A stretch of DNA of 64,000 nucleotides from Amyelois transitella (taxonomy: Eukaryota; Arthropoda; Insecta; Lepidoptera; Pyralidae): positions 9,037,501 to 9,101,500 of the forward strand of contig NC_083506.1 in NCBI RefSeq assembly GCF_032362555.1, read 5' to 3'. A model generated the notes under the pieces. That model saw nothing but the letters and a program-made list of their open reading frames with translations. It did no database searches and was not told where the DNA came from. Both the position numbers and the translations under genes were made by a program. Each line of letters opens with the position of its first letter. Position 1 is the stretch's first letter. This document shows positions 39,147 through 52,688 of the stretch, in pieces.

Positions 39147-39308
39147 ATGTTGGAGCAAATGGCATTAATTCCGTCTTGGCTACTGATGGCGTGGCTGGGA
39201 GCTTGCATCCTCTTTAGTCCATTCGCCATATTTTTTGTCGTCTGCCTACCACAGCTGCCACTTCTTGTTATAAGGCGAGCGTGTCATATACCATTCGAGT
39301 ATATTTGA
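39147..39308 (+). CDS. 53-aa hydrophobic small ORF in the last exon of the microprotein transcript
   Basis: This ORF starts 96 nt after the stop of the 75-aa ORF, in the same exon. It begins MLEQMALIPSWLLMAWLG and continues hydrophobic for about 35 residues, then shows a basic IRRA patch and ends ...FEYI at TGA. The ATG has A at -3. Composition fits a one- or two-pass membrane microprotein with its basic end on the cytosolic side. GC content and third-position variety are higher than in the surrounding AT-rich DNA, which suggests coding rather than chance. I cannot name a family. Insects have known bicistronic messages encoding two small proteins, so this arrangement is plausible. It could also be the only translated ORF, or a chance frame in a 3' UTR. 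Confidence 0.5.
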   Translation: MLEQMALIPSWLLMAWLGACILFSPFAIFFVVCLPQLPLLVIRRACHIPFEYI

Positions 39309-39388
39309 TATGAAAGATTTTCGAATAAGAAAAAAAAATATTTTGCTAATACAAGATTTTTTTGTAGATAAGTTTGTATATAAGTGTA

Positions 39389-39394
39389 AATAAA
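39389..39394 (+). terminator. Possible polyadenylation signal of the microprotein transcript
   Basis: AATAAA about 80 nt after the stop of the 53-aa ORF, with AT- and TG-rich sequence following. Confidence 0.5.
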
Positions 39395-41654
39395 TAATTT
39401 TAATGATTGATGTACGAAGTTGCTTGTGTTTCATTTAAATTTTTCGTATCCTAGGATTAAAAATGATGTCGTCGAACCGTTCTTAGTCAAACGACCGTCG
39501 TCGACTCGAAACTGACTCTTCAATTTCTAAAGTTTTTGTTGCAGTAATAAATTTAAAAATCTATGCGGATGCTTAAAAGGCATCATAAGTCATATAATTA
39601 TCTATATGCCAATATCACAACGACAACCAAACAAAGTCCGTTTAGATAATTGATAATTTCAATACTTATAAAATGTCAATACAAAGGGAGGTTATCAATC
39701 GCACAAGTGTCTAAGTAGTTATGCATCTACAAGTCTACTTGGCAGCTACAATAGGTATACAAATACATTTAAATAAGCATTGACAACTAGAAATACGCGA
39801 AAATGAGAGAAAATGACTCAAATAATCAAGGTTTTGATATGAAATCCATACCCTTATAATATCGTATTATAGAGCTATGGATTTTGTAGTCGAAAAAAAC
39901 GTGCACCAATAAACCACAAAACGTATAATTATACGTAGAGATTAAAATCTCTTAGAAACATAGGTATCAGCGCCATCTACCAGAAATCGCAGAAACATTT
40001 ACAAAGTTACAAAGCAAATGTTGAGAAAATCCACTGAGTTTTGTATGAAAGTATTCGTGTTGTTATTGGTTATGAGTGAAATCTGCAGATGGAACAATAA
40101 ATATATTTTATTTAAATTCAAAGGTTTTTTTTTTCGACATTTTCCCGTCATCCTAAGTTGTCTTACCAGGAGAACTAAGAATTGAAGTTAATATTCTGCA
40201 ATTTTTAATTAAAGTTATATTGTGCAACAAGCACACTAAATGAAATTCACTTAAGTATGTAATGTACCTTCTCCAGTTTTCTGTACCAAAGAGCTAAATA
40301 GTTACCTCATTATTTTTATCAATTTGTGAACATGAAATAATTGAAAACATAATAAATAAAGTCCTTGCACTAATTTTTTTTTAGTTTAAGTTCTATTTTT
40401 ATTTTTTTTTTCTTGGAGTATTTCAATATATAAATAAATAAAATGACGATAACGATAACAACACTGCGAGAACTTTGGATTAGAGTCACATGGTTTAAAA
40501 TATATACGTAACCGCTTATCATATGGGGCATACCTTATTTTCACGGTGTCGATTAAATTAATTTTATGTCGTATTTAATTTTTAAGTTTAAGTTATGTTT
40601 AAGTTTTAACTATAAGTATTAACTTTTAAAAATCTCATTAAATCTGGTACCTGAAGCGTGACTAGGAGTTATTCTAGATGTGGGAAGTTTACATTTAATG
40701 GTAAAAACCATTTGTGAAGTGCCTTTATCCAAAAAAGTAGTGCTTAAAAGCTTTTTGGCCATATAAAGCAAACAATTACAGCGAGGTACACCCCAGAAGC
40801 TTATCGGTATCAGTTAGTAGGACAAAGCACTGGCGTTGCATTCGCTAGCAAGGACGCATGCACGGATATAGAAACACTGGATGTTACCTCATTATTTTTC
40901 CAATTAAAATAAAATATATAAGTAGACTTCTTAAACTTTATGATTATAAAGATTACTATTCACGTCAATGATTTTAAAATATTATATTGAGGAGCATTAA
41001 AATTTACAAAAACAGTGTGGCGACATGTCTATGCCACACGTCACAACAATAAAAAAATAAAGTCACGTGCCGCTATCAGTCAAAAACAGCGAAAAACCTA
41101 AATCGCGCAAGCAAAGACTTCACGGATTGGAGCATATATACAACCGCCGACACAACATCGTTGGAGCCGCGGTTCCCCAGGCGTCACACCTAGCCTGGCG
41201 GAAAACCTTCCCTTTGATGGCGGTCGAGCCGAATCATCACTCCCGCTACAACAGCGTTAAAATGGAATAAGTAGATGATCTTTCTCTGATATCAGATACA
41301 GTAACAACAGTAACAGTACCAGTACATACATACAGAGATAGTTATCTTACCTTTTAAGGGGTAGACTGAAGCAAAATATATTGAATGTGAGTTAGGTTGA
41401 AACGCGTTATTGTCAATTTTATAAAAAAAAATTGAAAGCAAATAAACTTTGCATAGCCATCATATACTCGTATGAATCTATCCGGAAATTTCAATCATAA
41501 ATTGGCTTTTATATCGATCTATAATAAAAACAAAATTTAGTAAGTATTACACTTTAATCTTAATTCAAAAAGTTATTACCTAAACTAACTAAAATAAAAG
41601 CAATAAAAGTGAAACCATATCCGAGTACCAAATTGTATCTCGTGTCTCTTCTAG
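39395..41654. other. Intergenic, no gene seen
   Basis: AT-rich DNA. A GC-richer block at about 41060-41275 (with 'ttggagccgcggttccccaggcg') resembles a degraded transposable-element fragment; a perfect 7-bp inverted repeat (gtgtggc/gccacac, loop 11) lies at about 41016-41040. A trace of repeat family A occurs near 41326-41385. I see no exon. Confidence 0.4.
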
Positions 41655-41762
41655 GCCAGCGTGAGGGCGAGGGGCAGGCTCCATGCGCCCGCGCCGCGGC
41701 CTGCGACACCAGCTCTCGAACGCATGCGCCACTCCTCCACCACTCGTCGGCCGGCTCGCAAC
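41655..41762 (+). promoter_or_regulatory. GC-rich 5' exon leader of the proline-rich gene
   Basis: The 130 bases ending at the donor 41784 are strongly GC-rich in an AT-rich neighbourhood. The segment is preceded by tctcttctag, a good acceptor, so an upstream non-coding exon may exist. The frame remains open through the whole segment, and ATG 41724 is an alternative start. Confidence 0.4.
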
Positions 41763-44700
41763 ATGACGACGCAACTCCTGCACGTGAGTCCTAACTCATT
41801 AACTCAAACTTTCATTACCAACCACTACTCCAAAATTCTTACACAACACTTCAACGCCTCTTTCCTAACTTATCTATCAATTAGATACAGGTTGACATTG
41901 GCAAAGCGAGGATTGCAATGTCCTTCTTATGGACTTTTACTTACTAATCTACATTCTAATCTAGTTTTACGTGTCTAATTATATTTTCACTTATTTTACA
42001 TATTTTTTTATATAACTTAAGTCAGTTTAAGTAGTCACATATTCTTGTCAACGTTAGAAGAGTTGAATAATTTAACACATATTAACGATCAGTCAATTAA
42101 CGTGAACAGATATTTTAATTTTATGCGATTATTTTGTTTAATTTCCATTAATTACTTGGTATAAATTATTACGATTAGCATATTCTTAACATTTGTAAGT
42201 ATATGAGGTTGCCTATGCTGATTATGTTAACCTATTATATAATAGCCAAAAGATAAGAAACCTTTAATATGTAGCGTTACTATTTACGTAAAAGTAGAAA
42301 GTGTTTTTTTAGTCTAATTGTAGGTATTACTTACAAAGAAATACCGAAATTTATAGACATTACTGAAATAAGAATAATCCTATTTCGGTAATGTTCTCAC
42401 TTTGATAACAAAGTGAGTAATTGATAGACAGGTTTGAGCCCTGGGTGGTCCGATGGGATATCCGAAAATACCTATTCGGAGTAATATTATGAGTACCTTT
42501 AGGAAATTGTTTCGGTTAGGCATCAATTGAGAAAGTTAAGTACCTCTCATATATTGTAATCCTTTTCTTAGTTTGTTAAATAGTTCGGCTAAAGCTATGC
42601 ACACATAATTCTCGTAAAATATTTTGCCCATCCATGGATTCATGACTTTATTAGTCTGCATCTGCTGCTCTGGGATAAAAGTTCTAAGAAGCATTTGAAT
42701 TGCCTAACTTGATGTTCTAGTTAATAAACTTGCGAAATTTCAATGAATGAGGAGAATCGTGATCGATTAACGCAAACGCAATGTGGCAAGATGACTTACC
42801 CTAGGTAGTAACAGTAACTAGCAAACTATCTAAAGGTATTGTAGAGTTTCAACATGCTTTTTATTATTCTACATTATCACATAATTCGTTTATTTTTTCT
42901 TATATTCTGACAGCATGAAATCTTTGAAATTCAGCCAACACAATAAAAGTCTTAGATAATAAAAAAATACTGTCATCGTTTTCACTGAAGGTTTGACGCA
43001 AACTTTTTTTGTTCTTGAAATCATAATCAAAACATTTAAAGACACTGCAAATTATATTCATTGGCTTATCAGTGGTTCGGCTATACGAACCGAAAAGGTG
43101 TTTTTTTAAACGCAATCGATGCTGCGGGCAATCGTATACGTGTATAAGAAGTGATAACCCTATAGGTAATCAATTTCCACCATGGTTCCACCTAATAACA
43201 CATCAGCATGATAAACAATACACGGCGCTCTATGTCTATGACCCGCCTGACTCGGTTCCCACAACTCTCTGACATTTGTAGATAAATTGTGTCAATACAT
43301 CGGTAATTCTGTATGTCGATTTGTTGCCCACGACCTATTGCGCGGCAATTCAAATCTTATCAATCATATAATATATTGCATGCAGTATACCTATATCCAT
43401 AAATAAATATAATCACGCCTCTTTTTTGGAGACTAGGCAGAGACTACACATTTCACTTTCCCACGATCCCTAAATACGTATCTAATTTCATCAATCTCTT
43501 CATGTGAGCTCGTCTAGGTGACACTTGAACTGACCTTTCGTCTTGACCTGACCTTCCGCTATTTGAGTTAATCTCTATGATTTTTATTGAAACCTCAGGT
43601 AATAATATATCGTAAGAGGGCAATAATATTTTCCTAAAAGTACTCAAATAAATGTTTAACGTCATTTCTTTACAAGTAATTTGGCTATTACTAGTATCCT
43701 GAACGTAATGAAAAGTACCTAAATACGAAATACCACAAATACTTTCACTGGAATACTGAGTATACAAAAGACAATAGTTTCTTAGAAAACACTAGTGATG
43801 TACTTATAGACATGTATTGTTTACTTGTAAAATTAACTTTAGACAATATGTAATTTACACAGACTGTATATTCGCAGTACACGCACGGCATAGTAATACA
43901 AGTACGAGTAAAGTGCTTTTCACAGAACTGTAGTCGATCACTTTGTCAATACTCGACTACAAAATTAGCTAAGAAGTAAAGACAATTAATCTGACACCAG
44001 TGAATTTAAAACTAGCAAGATAGTCACATGGTCTTGAACCAATGAACATCAAGTCAAATACGAATAAAATAAATGCTAAACTTTTTTATAATTTCTTCCT
44101 GTAATCATACCTTTTTTTTAATTTTAGCCATAATTTGAAATCCCCTCCTCTCACGCTGCACGTCGGGATTAGATCTCGTTTTGCTAAACTTCACTAAGTG
44201 AATGCTTTTGTCCTTAAGTCGCCACCTACGACATACACAGGAACAAATGGAGCGATCTTGTTGTACTCTAAACTAATTCCATTACAACCCATATGATGAA
44301 CGTCTAAAATATTTAACAAAATCAACGATTTATTAAACCTGTCATATATTCATCCCTTACGAGGTAGATAGTGCAAATAATCAAAAGACTCAAAGGCCAC
44401 GTTGAACGTAATTACTTCATGATGGAAGTGAGATTTAGTGATAGTGAAAGGTTGCCAGCCAAAAGAAGAAGCCCATCCCTAGATTAACTTTTCAAACTCT
44501 CTGCGTGGGTTTTTCTTCAATACAGCATTAACCAGACTAATACAAAATTAAAGCCCATTATTTTGTCTATTCACCACTTTATATTTAAATTTAATTCAGA
44601 AAGAGGTATCACGTACCAGAGGCGGCGGCATGCCTTCGAGCCCTTATCTACTGACTCACAATAAGCTCACCTACGACGCTGCATTGGGAAATTGCAAGGT

Positions 44701-47700
44701 TTTCGACGCAATGCAATGCACCGCAAAGTTCACTGACCTTTAGTCAACAATCGTGAATGCACAATGATGCGCTACATGTATTTTTCTTTTATTTCTGCAT
44801 CAAGGTCCTTTTATAAAGCATTTTATTCTGTTCACTTTATAATATAGTCAAATAAAGTAAAAAGCCATCTAAACAATATCTAGCCATATGTGGAGCTTTT
44901 CTAGTGCTTTCCTGACACGGGAGAAATTTTTATTACTCTTTTTAAAAACTCTGTTCATTACAACAAAAGAAATAATAGTTCTGAAATCAACAACATAAGT
45001 TATACAAGCAATAACATTTGAATAAGACTTCCTAACGTTCTGGGCATAAATTAAAGTATGACGAGACACTATTGTTGCTACAAGTTTAATTATTCAAGTG
45101 GCTAATTCTGACCTTAGTTTTTCAACACGTTCCATTTCTTAGACCTTGGGTGGGGCTTGGCGCGTGGCTTATAGAGACGTGGCATTGTACGGCTTCCGCA
45201 TTGGAGCCGGACCCACGCTGCTTGCCCATTATCCGTTTTGTACAAGCCACAACACTATGCACCATGGCCGTGACTTCACTATGCAATGCAGTAGTCGTTT
45301 TGCAGTCCGAAAATTAATTTACTTCTTTGCTCTCATAATAACAGCCGTGAATTATGTAATGCAGTAGCCCTTTTGCAAGTTCATCAACTTAAAATACATA
45401 CTTAAATTTGCCCGTGAACTTTATATCTTGGCACCTTTGAGTTTCGTACGATTTATTTATTTGTTTAAACTTTTTGCATGTAAAATGTACAACTAGACAA
45501 AGAAAGCCTTATTGCTTTATTCTTTGGCATTATTTATCTAAATAATTTTATATATTTGTGCGCGTTTTCTAACATGACTGTAAGTGCAATAATAACAATA
45601 GAATTGTGCTTATAAGTATTATACCTATAGTACAGTTTTAGATGTCGATGTTGGAAAATTAAATTTATACTTCCTTACTAATGGCCTTAGAAAACACAAA
45701 TAATATTACGCCTTTATCCCGGAGCGGTACACCGGCTTACCACTTGCCACGATCCTTGCGAACTTTATTGCTTCGTCCACATTTATAACTCTCTTCATGC
45801 AAGCTCGGCGATTTCAGGTTCTTTATCTTTTGCCAGGATATCTCTGATATACATACTTAAAACATAAGTATAATTTAGATTATTAGTTTTCATTAATGAG
45901 ACTAACTGGGACCATGTTAATATTTACCGACGTCGTTGACCTTTAACTTCGTAGAATCTGCAAAGGCGACTGTTCATTGTATTTCTAATATTGGAAATAA
46001 TAAAAAAGCAAACAGACCAACAATGAAAAACTACTTGGAGCAAAAAAGAAAATCACTCACAAAAAAGTATTACCTACCTCAACGAATTAGAGTATCTAGT
46101 ACCTACTGTAGATTTTTTATTGCTTCATACAACAGTTTATTTATTTTGCATTCGAAACAATTGTATAGATTTTAGATCTATATTTATAAATTGACTTCCG
46201 GTACAAATGCTGAAGTGTACTTTGTTCCGTCGCTTCTTCTACACCTGCGCTTTGGAAGCGATAATAGACATATTTTGACGATATTAAGCCTTGTATCCTA
46301 TTTTGAAAATAAAAATAAATAAATCTATATCTTTTGTCTGCATCATGTTCGACAAGTGCACTAAGTACAGAAATATGCGTTCCAAAATGCAGTTATCCTT
46401 CGTAATAGGCACTTAACGTCAAAGTTTTCTTGATTATGATTCATATCTTTTGATTATATCCATTGGTTAGTATCCCGTTCCCACGAGCTAACCTACCACC
46501 TATAAGGATACTTACTTGTTATAGCTGTAGAAATAAATAATCAAACAGTAGGTAACGTATTTTTCGCATTACTGAAAAGACTTTGGAAAGCCAGGATTTT
46601 TTCAAAAGTTTCATTTTTATAAAAAAAAATCTTTGTTATTAGATCACTCATGGTTTAAAGTAGAAAAATTATGATATGATTAATTATAATGGATTTTAAT
46701 GGATGTAGACGATATATAAATCGTTGCCCACAATTTAGAAGGGCTATTTTCGAGGTGCAATTATTACTATAACCTTATCTAAAGCTTACAAAAGTTATAT
46801 CACAGACAATTCAGATTTTTGCTTATCAGCACGAGCAAACTAACATAGAGATTAGTTGTTAGTATCTAACTTAACTAAGTCAGAAATAATATGAAACAGG
46901 AATAAGTATAAACACAATTTAAGAAGAACTAAAAAAGAAAATATAATCTATTTACTTGAAATTGATAAAAGTATGGAAAAATTACCTTCCTTCTGTCACA
47001 GTGGGGTAAAAATATCCAATCTTTATAAAGGTTTAGCAAAATAAGCTTCATATAAGCAGGCTGCTGTTAGTCGTGTAAGGAATAAAACAGACATTATTAA
47101 CTTTTTGCCTGTTAACAGTCGTTAAAATGTTCTTAAAATGTGGCTCGTTCGCCACGCCCTGCCTCTTGTATGTATGACATATAATTTTAGTTTTATATCT
47201 TGTCCATATAAGATTGGTTAAGATAAGTGATATAGTGCCCATTGAAGGCAGAATTATCCATGGAATATTTCATAATGTTTGAATTGATTTAAATTTATTG
47301 TAAAATATTTTTTTATTAAATACCTTAACCCGTTAGAACAATATATATAGTTCATAAATGTTTGTCTGATAAATAAATAAAAAAATCACATTTCCTGTCC
47401 CATCTTCCCGAAGTGTGCCAAACTTATATTGATCAAACAAAAATCAACATGAATACAGTACCGAAGCGGGTCAGGCCCTTAATGATATATCTTCCAGTCA
47501 ACTCAAAAAAACTATGCAGATTTTACGAAACTAACTTGTATTGAGATATTAAAATTAAAATAGTTCATTGCAATTTAACAAGGCGTAACGTGGGTGCGCC
47601 ATTGAAATTCTCATAAAAGATTAAATTTATCATCTCAATGTATAAATATAAGTTAGTGGGAGGATAGTCAATCATAATTATGTCGTCAAGAATGACATAG

Positions 47701-50700
47701 TAGAGTTGTTCACGTATATATGTATATTTCTTGAAACCTACCTAACTTAGCTAAAATAAAAACGTATCAACATTATGATTTAGGTCATTTTGACATTGTT
47801 TAGCTCATTAAACTAGGTACTTATATTAAATTGTAGGAATGTGATTTAGAAATCTCGTTCTATTAAATAAAGACTATTAAGTAGTTATAAAACATATTAC
47901 TGTTTTTCTAAGAGATATGTGAAGGACTCCTTATCTCCCTGTTCCGTAGAGTTACTCGCTTAGGTACTTTATAATTTAAACCTTTTCGATTTAACCTTTC
48001 TACCACAACTCACTTCTACCAAGAAATATGGTAAACATATCGACATTTTCTGAATAATTTGTTTTTTCTACTCAAGCTGGCAATTCAATTTAATGCAAGT
48101 ATAAAATAGTTTTGTTCTTTTTTTAATTTGCAAATGATTTTATTAAAATTTTGCCCAAGTAGAGATCACATTAGTAATATAGACTTTAATAATATCTGAA
48201 GCAAGTCAATGAAATAACATGTAAGTGCACCTATAGCAATATAAACAGACAGCATATTGGCGAATTGTGAAAGGTCCGGACAAGGTTCGGAGAAATATCA
48301 ACCACAAAGTTCACAAGGAAATGAGATCGACACTGACATCGTTTAACATACATACAAATAATATATATCACGTCTTTGTCTGTTACGGGGTAAACAGAGT
48401 CGATATTCTTGAATAGCGCGCATTTCATTTAGATGCAACCGTCTTCGTCGAAATAATATGACTACTTAAATGCAACACTTCTATACATATACATATATAC
48501 AGATGTAGAATTTCGGTTGTTTATTTATCTCTTTCTCACGTTTTTATTTAAGCAATCCTCATGACATTTGGGATTGTGAGTAGGTACACATAGAAGTGCT
48601 GAGACGAACACAGATTTTTTTATCGAGAAAAAAAAACGTCTACTAATTATAATGTAATATGTAAACTTTAACCTAGATAATTCAATCGTGAGATTACTTG
48701 CTTTCGATTATGGCCTAGGTATTTGGAGAACTGGGTATGGTCACATATTTTGTTCCTACATACCACATACTGTGATAATAACGTTATGAATCACTAAGCA
48801 AAGCAGTGTTCAAGGTAAATCCTAATTGCTCTCGTTATAACTTAGTACCTAATGCAATTCAAAAAACTGGTTTTCTATTGCAGCCAGGAAAATTATAGGC
48901 ATTTACTTGAAGCATTTTGAAATATATTATGCTAAGGGAGCACTATAATAATACAAATAGAAGCGGAAAACGGCATGATATGATTAAAATCATACAAATG
49001 TAAACAGTACAGACTCTTCTTATAGGTCTTGAATATTTACGTAAGTATGAATTGATTTAAAATGCCACAAGGAAGTCTGAGTATTTTCTCCTTTAGGTAC
49101 CTATAAAATCAAATAGTTATGAAAAATCATTACGATCCTATTATTTATTGAAAATAAAAACGGATTATTGAATAAGAACATAAATAAAATTATTTTTGCC
49201 AATATAAAAATTAAAGAAATTGCCTTCACCCTAATTAAACATTGGACTTTATGTGACGGTAACATTGAATTTTTAATACCAAAATAAAATAGACACTAAT
49301 TTTAACTTTTATTAAAAATAATGTAAAATAGTTTAAAAAGCCTCTCCGGCTCCCAGTAAGCTCTATTAGATAAGTGGTAAGACCGATGGCCAAAAATACC
49401 AATTACATGATCAACTCATTCAATAATGCTCACGAGATTTTGTTGAATTTAAATCCCCGGGTTAAATTACAACATTATTTACTATTATAGTAACTCACAT
49501 AAAATTTTTCTTATTTACCTTATAGTTATTCTAATTGTATTTTGTTGTAGGTATTTGTACTTACAATCCACACTATCTATAGGTACCTACATATGCGAAA
49601 CTCTGTCTGTCTACAACTAAATCGCTAGACCGATTTTGATGTAATTTTGTGTCAATGCAAACATAAAATATAAATAAATTACTCTTCTTTTGCAGATGTT
49701 CCTACTGCTGATAGCAGTGACTGCTGAACCGGCCCCTGGTCGAGTTCCGAAGGTCTACAACGCCCTCATTACGTCCAACCAGAACTTGGAGCCCAGCAAA
49801 GCCTACCCCGTGTATCAGCCTGTGCTTCATGAATCATATTACCCTTTCCAACCGGCGATATTTTATGGGGATTTCCCTCTTGGCAATGTAAGCATGACGT
49901 ATTCTTATAAATATCATAAAAAAAATTGGCACTCTGTATTTTTTCTAGTAATAAGCAGAATCTTCTAGTACAAGCTGGTCTATTTGTTTAATACTCAGTA
50001 GTTTCCACGCAAATTGTCAAAGTCAGCCAAGGGACAAAGCTCGCTAACTTTGGTGTTTTATGGGTTAACAACACTCATATTTGAAACTCAATTTCATAAT
50101 TTAATACGGAGCATATTTGATTTTAATGTGTCACTTAAATATTTCAGGGAATTCACCGAGAAACCGCGCATCCAAAAGACCCTATGCCACAAATACCAAG
50201 AGATCCTGTTCCCCAGGAACCAGCCTCATCAGAGCTGCCTCCCCCGCCGCCGTCTCCAGAGCCTTCAGAACAACCGCAGAACGAAGCATCCACATTGCCT
50301 CCGCCACCACCCACCACCCAATCACCTATTCCTTTAAATGAATTTGGTTTACCCCCACAAGTTTTACCCCTGGGACGAATAGACCCCGCTTATCAAGGGT
50401 TCTCTCAAGTTGGGCCATTCACATACACATACCCGAGCTTCAGATTCTATGATCCATTTGACCCGTTCAGTTATAGCCCGTATGCTCCTTTACCATTGTA
50501 TCGGCCACTTGGTAATGTTTTAGGACAGTCAGCACCTGTGTTCATAGGAAAGGAAGCCATTCCTACCGCTGCTCCGGCGCAGAGGAACCCTGAACCGACA
50601 GCTAGCACTCCTCCACCGGAACCGAGCGATCTGAATATTTTGAACTTCGAGTCTAAGGATCCTGCCATTCCCAACGTACCACCTCCTCCGTTACCACAAG

Positions 50701-50729
50701 GAGGTCTAAAGTCTGATAAATCTGCTTAG
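41763..50729 (+). CDS. Secreted proline-rich protein with PFQPA block (3 exons)
   Basis: Exons are 41763-41783, 49696-49887 and 50148-50729, with donors CAC|gtgagt and AAT|gtaagc, acceptors tgcag|ATG and ttcag|GGA, all phase 0. The frame is 795 nt, 264 residues plus TAG. Residues 1-17 form a signal peptide (hydrophobic core MFLLLIAVTA, then EPAPG). The mature part begins with KVYNALI, then YPVYQP (45-49) and PFQPAIFY (57-64). After that come low-complexity stretches: PPPPPSPEPSEQ, PPPPPTTQ, an aromatic FTYTYPSFRFYDPFDPFSYSPYAPLPLY segment described here only by type (FYDPFDPFSYSP core), and a PPPPLPQ tail. No cysteines remain after signal cleavage. It looks like a structural extracellular protein (cuticle, silk, eggshell or duct lining); the tissue is unknown. 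An in-frame ATG at 41724 could give 13 more N-terminal residues, but 41763 has the better -3 A. It shares the YQP/PFQPA block with the minus-strand gene at 61877-63300. Confidence 0.75.
42358..42417. repeat. Two adjacent hairpins
   Basis: cattactgaaata (42358-42370) pairs 12 of 13 with 42381-42393; ctcactttg (42396-42404) pairs perfectly with 42409-42417 over a 4-nt loop. They lie in intron 1 of the 41763-50729 gene. Confidence 0.75.
43395..43585. mobile_element. Interspersed repeat family E, copy 1
   Basis: 'aatcacgcctcttttttgga', 'ctaggcagagactaca', 'cactttcccacgatccct', 'atctcttcatgtgagctcg' and 'gacctgaccttccg'. The same order recurs at 45710-45850. Confidence 0.55.
44343..44485 (+). mobile_element. 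Family A repeat, diverged
   Basis: 'catcccttacgaggtagata', 'aaaggccacgttgaacg' and 'gtgatagtgaaaggttgcca'. A second small piece ('taagtcgccacctacgacat') lies just upstream at about 44205-44268. Both are in intron 1 of the 41763-50729 gene. Confidence 0.55.
45710..45850. mobile_element. Interspersed repeat family E, copy 2
   Basis: 'acgcctttatcccggagcgg', 'taccacttgccacgatcctt', 'ctcttcatgcaagctcggcg' and 'ttgccaggatatctctgat' match the copy at 43395 in order and spacing. Confidence 0.55.
46205..46262. mobile_element. Repeat family C fragment
   Basis: 'gttccgtcgcttcttctaca' then 'cctgcgctttggaagcg'. The inverse of the same text ('gcttccaaggcccatgtgta', 'gaagaagcggcggaac') is at about 16895-16945, so both derive from one element. 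Confidence 0.5.
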
Positions 50730-52688
50730 TAATAAATACTTGTGTGTCACATTGATATCTTAAATCAAAGAAGGTCAGAGTTGTAATTAATTTAAGACAG
50801 ATCTGAGGCAAGAAAAAGTTCCTGGAGATTATTTAATTTATTATACCAATACTTTTACCTTTTGTATTTTTTATAATTCGTCGTATCGATGTATAATTTA
50901 ACATTTGGAGTAAATTTATGCTACTAGATATAATTTAAATTAAATGTGATTATAATGTAATTTTTTTGTCATTTATACATCCAATGGTTCCTACCCATCT
51001 GTAAATACGCACTAAAACCTGACTGGAAAAGCTGACTTCTGGATAACTCTCTGTGCTGTGTCTTTCCTTTTAAAAATTGTGCCTTTTTATTATATATCAA
51101 TTTTTTTTGATGACCAGTTCGATTTACAAATCTTTGGTGATACACCATCAAACTAAAATATTGGGGCATAGCAATAATAAACTGAAATAAAAAAATACAT
51201 TGCTCTCCATTATGGAGAGCAATGTTTTTAAGAAGTATTCAGAAATAAATAAACTTAAAACGTCTTTTTTAGTTTAATTATTTCTTTAATTTTTCGTCAC
51301 GTCAGTCCCAGTTACATCCTGAGCAAATGCTATTCTCTCAGAAAAGAAGCCGGAAACCACACGGCTAATATCATTATGTATTTATACTTAAAACTTTATT
51401 GTGCCTTAAAACTACACCAGGTAGGTTAAATAACATTCTCCACCAGTGTAAAAAACTGATAAAGGCAAACAGATATATATGAAACAACAGATATTAACTA
51501 ATTTGAGAGCGACATACCTATATGTAATCATAATATTTGCATACACACATAGGTATTTTAAAATACGTATGAAGACAAGCAACCTTTGAGCCAACCCCAT
51601 AACACAGATAGATTATATTTCTGGTTGACATAATAAATTCTGAGAATAACAAAAAATATCAAACCATACATTTATATGGTTTACATAAAGTATTGACTTA
51701 GTTAAAAGCTCAAGTTAATGATAAGAGGGTTTTTCCTATTTGTGTGGTACCTAGTAGTGTGGTGAAATCAATAAACATTGATACAGCTTATCATATTATC
51801 TAAAGCCTAGCCGTGTAGTATAATGACACCGGCGTTAATATACTTCGATAAATTACCTCACAGGCTGTGATTTTATTTACTGAACTCTAAATACCTGTAC
51901 AAGCTATAATTCTTAGTTATATATCTTATTATATCTATATAATTCCTTGTTATATATCTTAATAAATCTTATTTTGAGGTATTTTATATATATTTTTGAA
52001 TGACTTCGCAAAGTTGTACGATAGTCTATTTGCCTGAAACAAAACCTTTGCCGCATTGATAAAACTTACAAAGTATGATCTAAGACTAACGATTGTCTTT
52101 ACCACCAAACAATTTGACTAAGTACTTATTTTAAAATAAGTTGTCAAGTATCTCAAGATAATATTTGATCACATCGGTGAGTCTTGCCGAAAGGTCAGAT
52201 CAAGATTACCTTAAAACGACGAGCGTGCAGAGATCGTGGCATCCCATCTGCCTATCTACGCAGGAAAGAGGCGAACTCTATTATTATATATATCTATAAA
52301 TATTAGTCCGTGCAGGATTTCCTCGGACTAACGAAAGACGTTTCGTATAACCTGACTTTCTACCTACTCGAGGTTGGGAGATCTATAGACATAATTCAAG
52401 CTGGAATAGTTTCCCATATAGTCAAACGGGAATAGTTTCATGTAACTCAACCCGATTTTTTCACTGCGGGATACAGGTGGACGCAGCTTCTTCCTAAACA
52501 TGTCGCAACGCCCGGTGGGTGATGAGAGTCTAAGCTGAAACACCATGTATATTTGCATATTTCAATCAGGCGTTATTGAGTTATGACTTCATATCAGAAA
52601 AAGCATGTAATTCCTGACGTGCTTGTGTAAATCACAAACGTGTCTGCTGCACGAGTAACAAACATGTCAATTGTGAACAATCCAAGCT
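50730..52688. other. Intergenic between proline-rich gene and adhesion GPCR
   Basis: It contains the 3' UTR of the proline-rich gene with several AATAAA words (earliest 50731, later about 51174-51185). A perfect 14-bp-arm palindrome follows at 51197-51225. A short fragment 'ggaaaccacacggc' near 51350 is an end of repeat family A. The rest to 52688 is AT-rich and includes the GPCR 5' leader. No further exon was seen. Confidence 0.5.
51197..51225. repeat. 29-bp palindrome, 14-bp perfect arms
   Basis: acattgctctccat and its exact inverse flank a single central t. It lies about 470 nt after the stop of the proline-rich gene, right after AATAAA-type words. Confidence 0.85.

Noticed and set aside
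45146-45367. 73-codon frame in a GC-richer patch
   Set aside because: No splice-bounded structure or domain; looks like a degraded repeat within an intron.
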